This document shows positions 1-8,058 of a DNA stretch of 64,000 bases, piece by piece. The notes under the pieces are model-generated. The model saw nothing but the letters and a program-made list of their open reading frames with translations. It searched no databases and was not told the DNA's origin. Origin of the DNA: Xaviernesmea rhizosphaerae (GTDB lineage Bacteria > Pseudomonadota > Alphaproteobacteria > Rhizobiales > Rhizobiaceae); NCBI RefSeq assembly GCF_001938945.1, contig NZ_MKIO01000031.1, positions 186,001 to 250,000 on the forward strand, read 5' to 3'. How positions within the stretch are numbered: the first letter of the stretch is position 1; each line of letters opens with the position of its first letter. Position numbers and translations under genes: made by a program.

Positions 1-1229
1 ACATTGCCGTTGACGCTGTAGACGCCGATGGCGCAGAAGGCCATGATCGTCGGGAACAGCACGTAGTAGGGCACGGTCAGCAGCTTCACCCACATGCCGA
101 TCAAAGGCAGGTTCAGCACCACCAGAAGCAGGTTGCCGATCCACATCGACGCGATGATGCCCCAGAACAGCGCCGGCTGTTCGGTGGCGACATTCGGGCC
201 GGGAACGATGCCCTGGATGATCATGGCACCGACCATCAGCGCCATGACCGGGTTGGCGGGAATGCCGAGCGTCAAAAGCGGGATGAACGAGGTCTGCGCC
301 CCGGCATTGTTGGCCGATTCCGGCCCGGCGACGCCGGCGATCGCGCCATGGCCGAATTCTTCCGGCCGCTTCGACAGCTTCTTTTCCACCGTATAGGAGG
401 CAAAGGCCGCGAGAATGGCGCCGCCGCCGGGCAGGATGCCGAGCGCCGAGCCGATGCCGGTGCCGCGCAGGACCGGGCCGACCATCTGGCGGAAATCGTC
501 CCTGGTCGGCATCAGGCCGGTGACCTTCTTCATCAGAACGGTGCGGCTGACCTCGCCTTCCAGATTGCGCAGGATCTCGGCGATGCCGAAGACGCCGACG
601 GCAAGCGCCACAAAGTTCAGCCCGTCGGCATATTCCGTAATGCCCAGCGTGAAGCGCGGCGTACCGGTATAGATGTCCGTGCCGACGAGACCGAGCAGGA
701 GGCCGAGCGCCACCATGGCCAACGCCTTGATGATCGAGCCATGGGCCAGCGCGATCGAGGAGACGAGGCCGACCACCATCAGGGAGAAATATTCGGCCGC
801 GCCGAATTCCAGCGCCACGGCGGTGAGCGGCGGGGCGAAGATCGCCACCAGGAAGGTGGAGACCGTGCCGGCGAAGAAGGAGCCGAGCGCGGCGATGGCG
901 AGCGCGGCGCCCGCCCGGCCCTTGCGCGCCATCTGGTAGCCGTCAATCGCCGTGACCGCCGAGGAGGATTCGCCCGGCATGTTGATCAGGATCGCCGTGG
1001 TCGAGCCGCCATATTGCGCGCCGTAATAGATGCCGGCGAGCATGATCAGCGAGGAAACCGGCTCCAGCTGGAAGGTGATCGGCAGCAGCATGGCGATGGT
1101 CGCCGTGGCGCCGATGCCGGGCAGCACGCCGATCAGCGTGCCGAGCAGCACCCCGATCAGGCAGAAGAGCAGGTTGGCCGGCGTGGCGGCGGTGGCGAAA
1201 CCGAGGACGAGATTGTTGAACAGATCCAT
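1..1229 (-). CDS. tctA: Tripartite tricarboxylate transporter large permease TctA (partial, C-terminus outside window)
   Basis: Reading back from the ATG at 1229 gives MDLFNNLVLGF, then the family hallmarks GVLPGIGATATIAMLLPIT and GIYYGAQYGGSTTAILIN near residues 35-85, typical of the large TctA permease with about 12 membrane helices. The gene runs off the left edge, so about 409 codons are visible. A GGAGG site sits 5-6 bases before the ATG, and only 12 bases separate it from the tctB stop, so tctC-tctB-tctA are co-oriented. TctA forms the channel of a secondary carboxylate uptake system in the inner membrane, fed by the periplasmic TctC receptor. The substrate cannot be told from sequence. 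Confidence 0.95.
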   Translation of the reverse strand, partial: MDLFNNLVLGFATAATPANLLFCLIGVLLGTLIGVLPGIGATATIAMLLPITFQLEPVSSLIMLAGIYYGAQYGGSTTAILINMPGESSSAVTAIDGYQMARKGRAGAALAIAALGSFFAGTVSTFLVAIFAPPLTAVALEFGAAEYFSLMVVGLVSSIALAHGSIIKALAMVALGLLLGLVGTDIYTGTPRFTLGITEYADGLNFVALAVGVFGIAEILRNLEGEVSRTVLMKKVTGLMPTRDDFRQMVGPVLRGTGIGSALGILPGGGAILAAFASYTVEKKLSKRPEEFGHGAIAGVAGPESANNAGAQTSFIPLLTLGIPANPVMALMVGAMIIQGIVPGPNVATEQPALFWGIIASMWIGNLLLVVLNLPLIGMWVKLLTVPYYVLFPTIMAFCAIGVYSVNGN

Positions 1230-1241
1230 GGATGTTTCCTC

Positions 1242-1703
1242 CTAGAACCGCAGCCAGGGGCCGAAGCGCTCGAATGGCAGGCCGAGCGCATAGCTGAAAA
1301 CGGCGACGGAGAAGACGGTGATCGCCGCCGACAGCGCCAGCGCCATCAGCGGATTGAGCTTCTGCGAGGCGAAGGAGGCGACGAAGGAGGCGATGAACAG
1401 CGCCGGAACGAAGCCGAGCCCCTGCACCGTCATGCCGAAGAGGATCGGCGCCGGCAGGATGAAGAGGATGCCCCGCCAGGCCAGTTTGCCGAAGGGCTCG
1501 CCTTGCTTGTTGAAGGACTGGAACAGGATGACCAGCCCGAGCAAAGTGAGAATGCAGGCAAGGACGAACGGGAAGTAGCCCGGCCCCATCCGGAAGGTCG
1601 TGCCCAGATCGAGCGCGAGCGACTGGATGGCGAAAAACAGGCCGAGGGCAATGAACAGGCCGCCGCACAAGGCGTCGGTCCTGTCGAAGCGTGATGACGT
1701 CAT
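1242..1703 (-). CDS. tctB: Tripartite tricarboxylate transporter small permease TctB
   Basis: This 153-residue protein has four hydrophobic segments (about residues 13-32, 44-63, 79-98, 118-140) and the family-typical FRMGPGYFP motif after helix 1. Length and topology match TctB, the small membrane subunit that partners TctA. It lies between tctC (395 bases upstream) and tctA (12 bases downstream) on the same strand. The long tctC-tctB gap with a strong hairpin suggests that the abundant receptor mRNA is uncoupled from the permease mRNA, as in many binding-protein transport operons; that point is inference. Confidence 0.93.
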   Translation of the reverse strand: MTSSRFDRTDALCGGLFIALGLFFAIQSLALDLGTTFRMGPGYFPFVLACILTLLGLVILFQSFNKQGEPFGKLAWRGILFILPAPILFGMTVQGLGFVPALFIASFVASFASQKLNPLMALALSAAITVFSVAVFSYALGLPFERFGPWLRF

Positions 1704-1892
1704 GGTTTCCCCCTGGGGCAGCGCTGGCGTGATGGCGGGACGGCCAGACGCTGCGGCACGAACGGAAAGATCGGCAGATGATGAAAGGATGGCTGAAGGG
1801 GCCCGCCACGGCGGGCGCCTGAGACTGTGCGGCAGACGTTCATTTAAGCGATGACGCGGGGATCGCAGGCGGGGCGGCCGGACACGTTAGGA

Positions 1893-1937
1893 CATCGGGC
1901 ATTTCCGAAAACCGGTTCCCACTTTTCGGTCCGATGC
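1893..1937. repeat. Rhizobial palindromic intergenic element, copy 1
   Basis: The element runs from CATCGGGC to GTCCGATGC and contains the inverted arms CCGAAAA/TTTTCGG around a GGTTCCCAC centre. Related, more degenerate copies bounded by CATCGGAC and GTCCGATG occur at 18886-18916, 18935-18980 and 21465-21497, all in chromosomal intergenic DNA and none inside the island. Such GCATCGGACCGAA palindromes are widespread in Rhizobiaceae genomes. Confidence 0.7.
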
Positions 1938-2044
1938 TCCAGGCCCATGGCCCGAGCTGTCCTGCGTTCCCGCCGGCTCTCGCTGTCCTGCCTTTACCGC
2001 GCGACCCGCCTGATGACGGGGGCCTGCAAGAAAGGCGAGGCGCT

Positions 2045-2082
2045 CCGGCAGCCCTGCGCGCTTGTATGCGCGGGCTGCCGGG
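2045..2082 (-). terminator. Hairpin after tctC (processing or attenuation stem)
   Basis: Inverted arms CCGGCAGCCCTGCGCG and CGCGGGCTGCCGG form a long GC stem with a short loop, 17 bases after the tctC stop in the minus direction. There is no U tract, so it may stabilise the tctC mRNA end rather than terminate fully before tctBA. Confidence 0.5.
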
Positions 2083-2098
2083 TCAGTCGGCCTGCGGG

Positions 2099-3076
2099 TC
2101 AGTCGGCGTACTGGCCAGCGCCCTGGATGATGGGCTTCCAGCGCGCCACCTCGGTTTCCAGCTTGGCCTTCAGCGCGGCAGGCGTCGCATCGGCCTCGGG
2201 CGAGGGCAAGGTGCCCAGCTCGGCGAAACGGCTGACGACATTGGGATCCTTCAGCGCCTTCTGCAGGGCGGCGGAGAGCTTGTTGACGGCCGCTTCCGGC
2301 GTGCCCTTGGGCGCGTAGATGCCGTGCCAGATGCCGACCTCGAAGCCCGGCAGGCCGGCTTCGACAGCGGTCGGAAGATCCGGGAAGATCGCCAGGCGCT
2401 GGGGCGAGGTGACCGCATAGGCCTTGATGGTGCCGCCCTGGATCTGCTTCGTGGTGTTGGTGGTCTGGTCGCACATGACATCGACCTGGCCGCCGAGAAG
2501 GTCGGTCATGGCCGGGCCGGTGCCCTTGTAGGGCACGGTGACCAGCGGCGTCTCGATCGCGCTCATGAACATCATGCCGCACAGATGCGAGGCGGCGCCG
2601 ATGCCGGCATTGGCCACCGTCACCTTGTCCTTGTTGGCCTTGACGTAATCGATCAGGCCCTTGAGGTCTTTGGCTTCCATGGTCTTGCGCGTGACGATGG
2701 CCATGGGCACCTCGGTGACGAGACCGACATAGTCAAAGGAGTTCAGCGTATCATAGGCGAGCTTGCGGTAGAGCGTGGCGCTGGTGGCCATGCCGATATG
2801 GTGGAGCAGAACGGTGTAGCCATCCGCCTTCGAGCTGGCCACGCGGCCGGCGCCGAGCGTGCCGCCGGCGCCGCCGACATTTTCGATCAGGATCTGCTGG
2901 CCGAGATCCTTGGACATGGATTCGGCCACGAGGCGCGCCACGGTATCGGTGGGGCCGCCGGCCGAGAACGGAACGATCATGGTGATGTTGCGCTCGGGAT
3001 AGTCGGCCTGCGCAGCGCCGGCCACGAGGCTGGCGACGATGGCGGTGGCGGCAAAGAGCGACTTGAAGAGTGTCAT
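2099..3076 (-). CDS. tctC: Periplasmic tricarboxylate-binding receptor TctC (Bug family)
   Basis: The start at 3076 is chosen because GGGAGGT lies 5 bases upstream and it gives a clean signal peptide (MTLFKSLF, hydrophobic core, cleavage after GAAQA near residue 22). The upstream in-frame extension is not signal-like. The 325-residue product carries Bug/TctC hallmarks: YPERNITMIVPFSAGGPTD at the mature N-terminus, GAGGTLGAGRVA, and GLPGFEVGIWHGIYAPKGTP in the C-terminal lobe. It binds a carboxylate in the periplasm and delivers it to TctAB. The ligand is unknown, but the nearby dctBD two-component genes hint at carboxylate-responsive control. Confidence 0.95.
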   Translation of the reverse strand: MTLFKSLFAATAIVASLVAGAAQADYPERNITMIVPFSAGGPTDTVARLVAESMSKDLGQQILIENVGGAGGTLGAGRVASSKADGYTVLLHHIGMATSATLYRKLAYDTLNSFDYVGLVTEVPMAIVTRKTMEAKDLKGLIDYVKANKDKVTVANAGIGAASHLCGMMFMSAIETPLVTVPYKGTGPAMTDLLGGQVDVMCDQTTNTTKQIQGGTIKAYAVTSPQRLAIFPDLPTAVEAGLPGFEVGIWHGIYAPKGTPEAAVNKLSAALQKALKDPNVVSRFAELGTLPSPEADATPAALKAKLETEVARWKPIIQGAGQYAD

Positions 3077-3276
3077 GAGTACCTCCCTCTGACTTGACCC
3101 GGCCGTCAGGGCTCCTCCCATGCGGCACGTGGATGTCAGGATTTGAGGTCTCGGGGGCCTTGCGCGCAATTCGCCGCGCGCAAGAATCTGGTTACCATCA
3201 GCGGCTTTGCGCTGCAGCATGGGTGGATTGCGCCCCATCCGCCGAAGCGATGTGTCGAAATCCACCCAAGAGATGC

Positions 3277-4275
3277 TTACTCCGCAGCCTGCGGCTTGCG
3301 CGTCTTCACCAGGCTGAAGACCACGCCGCTGGCGATGATGGCGAAGGTGACGCCGAGCGAGATGGCGGGCGGGACCTTGTCGATGCCCAGCAGGTCGGCA
3401 GCAAACACCTTGGAGCCGATGAAGATCAGCACCACCGCGAGCGCGGGCTTGAGATAGTGGAAGCGGTGGATCATCGCCGCGAGCGCGAAATAGAGTGCGC
3501 GCAGGCCGAGAATGGCGAAGATGTTCGAGGTGTAGACGATGAACGGGTCGGTGGTGATGGCGAAGATCGCCGGCACCGAGTCGACGGCGAAGACCAGATC
3601 GGCGATCTCGATCAGCACCAGCGCCAGGAACAGGGGCGTGACGAACAGCACGCTCTTGCCAGTCTTGCTGTGGCCGGTCTTGCTGTCCGGCAGGCGCACG
3701 AAGAACTTGTCGCCATGGTGCTCGTCGGTCACGTTGAGCCGGCGGCGCAGGAAGCCGAGCAGCGGATTGCTGGCGAGATCGGGCTCCTTATCGCCGACGA
3801 ACAGCATCTTGATGCCGGTGATGACAAGGAAACCGGCGAAGAGATAGAGCACCCAGGAGAATTCGTTCACCAGCGCAGCACCCAGGCCGATCATCAGCGC
3901 GCGCAGCACGATGACGCCGAGAATGCCCCAGAAGAGCACGCGGTGCTGATAAAGACGGGGAACGGCGAAGAAGGAGAATATCAGCGCGATGACGAAGACA
4001 TTGTCCAGCGCCAGCGTCTTCTCGACGACGAAGCCGGTCACATAGTTCATGCCGGCATCCGGGCCGAGATACCACCAGACCCAGCCGCCGAAGGCGAGGC
4101 CGAGCGTGATATAGAGGGCGGAAAGCTTGAGGCTCTCACCGACCTCGATCTCACGGTTTTCCTTGTGCAGCACGCCAAGGTCGAAGGCGAGCAGCGCGAT
4201 GACGAGACTCATGAAGCCGAGCCACATCCACAGCGGCTTTCCGAGCCAGTCCACGAAGAGAAATGCAAAGTCCAT
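3277..4275 (-). CDS. TerC/Alx-family integral membrane protein (metal-ion homeostasis)
   Basis: This 332-residue protein has about nine membrane helices. It carries the acidic intramembrane motifs of TerC proteins, EKTLALDNVFV (around residue 87) and ADLVFAVDSVPAIFAI (around residue 217), which in the family contribute to metal transport, especially manganese efflux. I start at MDFAFLFVDW (4275) because AGGA lies 10 bases upstream; the earlier in-frame ATG at 4317 falls inside a leader hairpin. It is monocistronic by spacing (200 bases to tctC, 200 to dctD). Tellurium resistance is not implied. Confidence 0.9.
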   Translation of the reverse strand: MDFAFLFVDWLGKPLWMWLGFMSLVIALLAFDLGVLHKENREIEVGESLKLSALYITLGLAFGGWVWWYLGPDAGMNYVTGFVVEKTLALDNVFVIALIFSFFAVPRLYQHRVLFWGILGVIVLRALMIGLGAALVNEFSWVLYLFAGFLVITGIKMLFVGDKEPDLASNPLLGFLRRRLNVTDEHHGDKFFVRLPDSKTGHSKTGKSVLFVTPLFLALVLIEIADLVFAVDSVPAIFAITTDPFIVYTSNIFAILGLRALYFALAAMIHRFHYLKPALAVVLIFIGSKVFAADLLGIDKVPPAISLGVTFAIIASGVVFSLVKTRKPQAAE

Positions 4276-4286
4276 AGCAATGTCCT

Positions 4287-4332
4287 GCCAGCGCGGTGAG
4301 CGTTGACGGTCCGACATCGCAGGAGCGCTGGC
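4287..4332 (-). promoter_or_regulatory. Leader hairpin adjoining the terC-family ribosome binding site
   Basis: In the mRNA, GCCAGCGC (4332-4325) pairs perfectly with GCGCTGGC (4294-4287) across a 30-base loop, and the AGGA ribosome site follows at once. A stem abutting the Shine-Dalgarno is suited to translational control. TerC/Alx genes are often under the manganese-sensing yybP-ykoY riboswitch, but I do not see its conserved core here. Confidence 0.45.
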
Positions 4333-4477
4333 GTCTCCATACCAGAGGGGCCCGGACCAGGGGTGGGCTGACCGGGGAGATAGAAGCGGGGCTCGGCGGT
4401 TTCAAGCGACGGGCATAAGCCCTTGCGTTCACATGCATGTGAGCGTCAGGTGATGTGCTGGTTTTCGGCCCGCCGCT

Positions 4478-5833
4478 CTAATCCTCGCCGTCGCCCGAGA
4501 GCAGGCGCTTGTCGAGGCTGAGCTTCTGCATCTTCTCGTAGAGCGTCTTGCGGGAAATGCCGAGCTGCTCGTAGACCGGGCGCAGACTGCCGCCATGGGC
4601 GGCGATGGCGCCGGCGATGATGCGCCGCTCATAGGCGGCCACGCGGTCAGCAAGGCGCAGGGTTTCCTTCTCCTCGGCGGCAATGGTCCCTGTGCCGGGC
4701 AGGTCGAGGCCGAGCACGAAGCGGTCGGCGGCGTTGCGCAATTCGCGCACATTGCCCGGCCAGTCGCGCTGGCCGAGATCGACCAGCACTTCGGGCGGAA
4801 CGCTGATATCCTCGCGGCCGTAGCGCGCGGCCGCCTCGCGCACCAGCTGGAGAAACAGCAGCGGAATATCCGCCTGGCGCTGAGCGAGCGCCGGCACGCG
4901 CACGGTGACGACATTGAGCCTGTAGAACAGATCCGCCCGGAAGCGCCCTGTCGCCACCTCCACCTCCAGATCGGTCTTGCTGGTGGCGATGAAGCGCACG
5001 TCGAGCGGCACGACTTCATTGGAGCCGAGCCGCGTGATGGTGCGCTCCTGCAGCACGCGCAGGAAGCGGGCCTGCAGCTCCACCGGCAGGGAGGCGATCT
5101 CGTCCAGCACGATGGTGCCGCCGCGCCCATGCTCGAACTTGCCGTAGCGCGCGCGCAACGCGCCGGGAAAGGCGCCGGCCTCATGGCCGAACAGCTCGCT
5201 CTCGATCAGCCCGCTCGGCAGCGCCGCGCAGTTGATGACGAGGAAGGGCCGGCCGGCGCGAGCGCTGAGATCATGCAGCGCGCGGGCGGCGACCTCCTTG
5301 CCCGCCCCCGTCTCGCCGATAACAAGCGTATCGGCATCGGTGGCGCCGATGGCGCGCAGCCGGTAGCGCAGGTCGATGATGACGGGCGTGCGGCCCGGCA
5401 TGCGCGCTTCGAGATCGTCGTCCTTGCCGGCAACGGAGCGCAGGCGCCGGTTTTCCAGCACCAGGCTGCGCCGGTCCAGCGCGCGGTTGACGATACCGGC
5501 CAGCGTCTGCAGCGAGAAGGGCTTTTCGAGAAAGTCATAGGCGCCTTCGCGCATGGCCTTGACCGCCAGCTGCACCTCGCCATGGCCGGTGATGAGGATC
5601 ACGGGGATCTCGTGGTCGATCTCGCGGATGCGCTGCATCAGCGTCAGCCCGTCCATGCCCCGCATGCGGATATCGGTGACCACCACGCCGCGAAAGCCAT
5701 AGGTGATGCGGCTCAGGGCATCCTCGGCCTGGGCCAGCGCCTCGACGCGGTAGTCCGAAAGCTCCAGCGCCTGGGCGGTGGAGCGGCGCAGTTCCTCCTC
5801 GTCATCGACAAGGAGAACAGACAGGGTGCTCAT
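4478..5833 (-). CDS. dctD: Sigma-54-dependent response regulator, DctD-like
   Basis: The 451 residues hold three domains. The receiver domain (1-125) has acidic pocket D10-D11, phosphoacceptor D54 in VVTDIRMRGMDG, T82 and K104. The AAA+ domain (about 145-385) has Walker A GETGAGKE at 173-180 and Walker B VLDEI near 242. A C-terminal Fis-type helix-turn-helix ends in GISRKTLYEKMQKL. The sigma-54 contact loop reads GAFPGA (220-225) instead of GAFTGA. Its start overlaps the dctB stop (ATGA), so the pair is translationally coupled. By family it activates C4-dicarboxylate uptake; no dctA is seen nearby and the adjacent tct operon is a possible target. Confidence 0.9.
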   Translation of the reverse strand: MSTLSVLLVDDEEELRRSTAQALELSDYRVEALAQAEDALSRITYGFRGVVVTDIRMRGMDGLTLMQRIREIDHEIPVILITGHGEVQLAVKAMREGAYDFLEKPFSLQTLAGIVNRALDRRSLVLENRRLRSVAGKDDDLEARMPGRTPVIIDLRYRLRAIGATDADTLVIGETGAGKEVAARALHDLSARAGRPFLVINCAALPSGLIESELFGHEAGAFPGALRARYGKFEHGRGGTIVLDEIASLPVELQARFLRVLQERTITRLGSNEVVPLDVRFIATSKTDLEVEVATGRFRADLFYRLNVVTVRVPALAQRQADIPLLFLQLVREAAARYGREDISVPPEVLVDLGQRDWPGNVRELRNAADRFVLGLDLPGTGTIAAEEKETLRLADRVAAYERRIIAGAIAAHGGSLRPVYEQLGISRKTLYEKMQKLSLDKRLLSGDGED

Positions 5834-7641
5834 TGGGCGGCCTCCTTCTGCGGCACGGCCAGCGGAATGACGATGGAAAACACGGCTCCGCCCTCGGCAT
5901 GGTTGGCGACGGTGAGATCGCCGCCGAAGTCCTTGACGATATTATAGGAAATCGACAGGCCGAGGCCCAGCCCCTTGCCCACGCCCTTGGTGGTGAAAAA
6001 GGGATCGAAAATGCGCGCGGCAATGGCCGGCGAGACGCCGTCGCCGCGGTCGCGGATCTCGATCACCGCATTGTCTTGCGCGCGCCGCGCCGTCAGCGTG
6101 ATGCGCCGGTCGTCCTTCTCCTCCACCGCATCGGCGGCATTGGTCACGATATTGACCAGCACCTGCTGCAGGCGGATCGGCCCGGCCAGCACCACCGGTG
6201 CCGGTTCGCCCAGATCCACGGTGACGGTGGCGCGCGCCGTGGCAAGCCGCGGGCGCACGATCTCCAGCGTATCCTCCAGAACGGCGTCGAGCGACACGGG
6301 GTCGAGCCGCTCATTGGGCTTGCGGGCGAAGTTGCGCAGGTGCTGGCTGAGCGAGGCCATGCGGTCCACCAGCTTGCCGATGCGGGCGAGATTGTCGCGC
6401 GCCTCGGGCAGCCGGTCGCGGGAGATCAGGAGCTCGGCGCTTTCGGCATAGTTGCGCACGGCGGCGAGCGGCTGGTTGAACTCATGCGAGAGCGCGGCCG
6501 ACATCTGGCCGAGGCCGGCGAGCTTGGCGGCCTGGATCAGGTCGGACTGGGTGTCGCGCAGCTTGCGGTTGACATAAGCGAGATCGGCCGTGCGCTCGGC
6601 CACGCGGCGCTCCAGCTCCGCCTTGGCCTGGATGTCCATCAGCATGCGCTCGTCGCGCCGGGCCTTGCGCTGGATCAGGACGAAGAAGACCAGAGCGGCG
6701 AAGCAGATCGACAGGACGATGGCCGCCAGCGCGGTGCGCCACTGATTGACCGCCGAGGCCGTGTCGGTGAGCACATTGACGGTCCAGCCGGCGTCCTCCA
6801 CCGCTTCGGACAGGAGCAGATAATCGCGCGTCGCGCCGGCGGGGCCCGGCATCGTCAGGATATCATGGCCTTCCACGCGGCTGCGCGTCACCGGCAGTGT
6901 GTGCGGCAGCTTGTCGGCATAGCGGCGCGAGGCGGCGGTACGCGCCAGGCGATCCGGGGTGAGCGGCACGAGGCTCGCATAGAGCCAGTCCGGATTGCCG
7001 CTCATGAAGATGATGCCTTCGGGATCGGAGACGAAGATCTTGTAATCGCTGTCGCGCCAGCTGGCCTCGATCAGGTCGACATCGACCTTGAAGACAATGG
7101 CGCCACGGATCGCGCCCGCGATCCGGACGGGGGCGGAGAAGTAATAGCCGCGTTTGGCCGAGGTGGTGCCCAGCGCATAGAAGCGCGCGGTCTGTCCGGC
7201 GATCGCCTGCTGGAAATAGGGCCGATAGCTGAAATTCTCGCCGACAAAGCTGGTCGGCGTGTCGAAATTGGATGCGGCGATGGTCTCGCCATCCGGCTTC
7301 ATGACGTAGATCTCGGAGGATTTCAAAAGCGCGTTGATCGCCTTGAGATAGAGATCGGCCGTTTGCCGGAGTTCTGGATTGCCGGGATCGGCGAGCAGAT
7401 CCTGGATGTCGTCGTGATCGGCGATCAGCGCCGGCAGCGCCTCGTAGCGCTTGAGATGGCCGTTCAGCGCCGCAACGGCAAGCCGCAGCGCGCTCGCCGC
7501 CTGCGAGGCGGCCTCGTCCATGAAGCTGCGCTTCAGGATCGGCGTGGCGATCCAGACAACGGCAATGGTGACCAGCCCCGTGACGCACAGCGCCAGGAGA
7601 CTGCGGCGTGTCCGCTGCAGCAACCCGCTTCTCCTCCTCAT
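5830..7641 (-). CDS. dctB: C4-dicarboxylate-type sensor histidine kinase, DctB-like
   Basis: From the chosen ATG at 7641 (GGAGG directly upstream, then a basic stretch and a membrane helix at residues 14-36) the protein is 603 residues. A double-Cache-type periplasmic sensor domain spans roughly residues 40-290 and is followed by a second membrane helix (TALAAIVLSICFAALVFFVL). A coiled coil, a HisKA domain with the phosphoacceptor in ALSHEFNQPLAAVRNYAE, and an HATPase_c domain (NIVTNAADAVEE, DRGDGV, GKGLGLGLS) complete it. It senses dicarboxylates in the periplasm and phosphorylates DctD, whose gene overlaps its stop by four bases. The exact start is uncertain because the frame is open further upstream. 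Confidence 0.88.
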   Translation of the reverse strand: MRRRSGLLQRTRRSLLALCVTGLVTIAVVWIATPILKRSFMDEAASQAASALRLAVAALNGHLKRYEALPALIADHDDIQDLLADPGNPELRQTADLYLKAINALLKSSEIYVMKPDGETIAASNFDTPTSFVGENFSYRPYFQQAIAGQTARFYALGTTSAKRGYYFSAPVRIAGAIRGAIVFKVDVDLIEASWRDSDYKIFVSDPEGIIFMSGNPDWLYASLVPLTPDRLARTAASRRYADKLPHTLPVTRSRVEGHDILTMPGPAGATRDYLLLSEAVEDAGWTVNVLTDTASAVNQWRTALAAIVLSICFAALVFFVLIQRKARRDERMLMDIQAKAELERRVAERTADLAYVNRKLRDTQSDLIQAAKLAGLGQMSAALSHEFNQPLAAVRNYAESAELLISRDRLPEARDNLARIGKLVDRMASLSQHLRNFARKPNERLDPVSLDAVLEDTLEIVRPRLATARATVTVDLGEPAPVVLAGPIRLQQVLVNIVTNAADAVEEKDDRRITLTARRAQDNAVIEIRDRGDGVSPAIAARIFDPFFTTKGVGKGLGLGLSISYNIVKDFGGDLTVANHAEGGAVFSIVIPLAVPQKEAAQ

Positions 7642-7796
7642 CCTCCACGGCCAAGGATAAGCATGAGCGGTCGCTTTTCCAAGCGGGATCGCAGGAAATG
7701 CCGGGAGGTTGATGGGGAGAGGAAGTGGCCGGCTCTGTTCATGCGCATGCCGCATAAGCAGCCAGGAAGCACGCAACGGAAAAGCGGGGGCCTTAA

Positions 7797-7965
7797 AACC
7801 AGAAAAGCCTGCCGCGGGAGGAGGTGCGGCAGGCTTTCCAAAGGGGGAACAGGCGGCCCTGGGAGGAGGAGAGCGGCCGCTGTTCGGGCCGACGAACCCA
7901 TGGGAGGAGGAGAGGGTCATCGACAGATCGAAGCGTCGCGGGAGGAGGAAGCAACGTTTCGATGA
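7797..7965 (-). ncRNA. Tandem array of four anti-Shine-Dalgarno hairpins (cuckoo/CcsR-type small RNA locus)
   Basis: Read on the minus strand, four consecutive hairpins each present the same loop core CCUCCUCCC: 7963-7927, 7921-7891, 7885-7847 and 7837-7804. The stems differ completely in sequence yet remain paired (for example AAAGCCTGCCGC/GCGGCAGGCTTT in the last and GAACAGCGGCC/GGCCGCCTGTTC in the third, with small bulges in others). This is the hallmark of the alphaproteobacterial cuckoo RNAs, which include Rhodobacter CcsR1-4 and have CUCCUCCC loops complementary to ribosome binding sites. The last, perfect 12-bp stem is followed by TTCTGGTTTT and can act as terminator. A promoter-like pair lies just upstream. 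There is no protein-coding frame of note. Confidence 0.8.
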
Positions 7966-7970
7966 ACAAA

Positions 7971-8000
7971 GATATAATCGATTTAGCAGGATTGTGCCAA
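7971..8000 (-). promoter_or_regulatory. Candidate promoter of the small-RNA array
   Basis: On the minus strand TTGGCA (8000-7995) and TATATC (7976-7971) are separated by 18 bases, placing the start of transcription near 7965, right at the first hairpin. The position fits the RNA locus well. The match to a housekeeping promoter is moderate, and a stress sigma factor cannot be excluded. Confidence 0.5.
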
Positions 8001-8058
8001 CCCATTTTGCTGCAGTGCAGCCATGCATTTTGCGCGGGGCTCGCAAGGCCCTGCCTTT

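Larger units (their letters stand above)
1704..2098 (-). other. tctC-tctB intergenic region, no gene
   Basis: I find no credible coding frame in these 395 bases. They contain a palindromic rhizobial intergenic element (1893-1937) and a strong hairpin (2045-2082) just after the tctC stop. A short duplicated GTCAGTCGG lies next to the stop codon. Confidence 0.6.

Noticed and set aside
348..1694. Long plus-strand open frame (about 448 codons) across tctA/tctB
   Set aside because: It is antisense to tctA and tctB; the product is Arg/Gly/Glu low-complexity of the kind generated opposite GC-rich genes.
4318..4430. yybP-ykoY manganese riboswitch ahead of the TerC-family gene
   Set aside because: The conserved internal loop sequences are not visible; only a simple stem next to the ribosome site is supported.
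7795..7965. GGGAGGAGG repeated four times at about 40-base intervals, considered as a CRISPR or simple tandem repeat
   Set aside because: Only nine bases are conserved, and each lies in the loop of a different hairpin, which fits a structured RNA array rather than a repeat-spacer array.
7984..8000. Sigma-54 promoter TTGGCAC-N5-TGCT upstream of the RNA array
   Set aside because: The GG-to-GC spacing is one base too short for the strict sigma-54 rule; a sigma-70-like reading of the same region was preferred.
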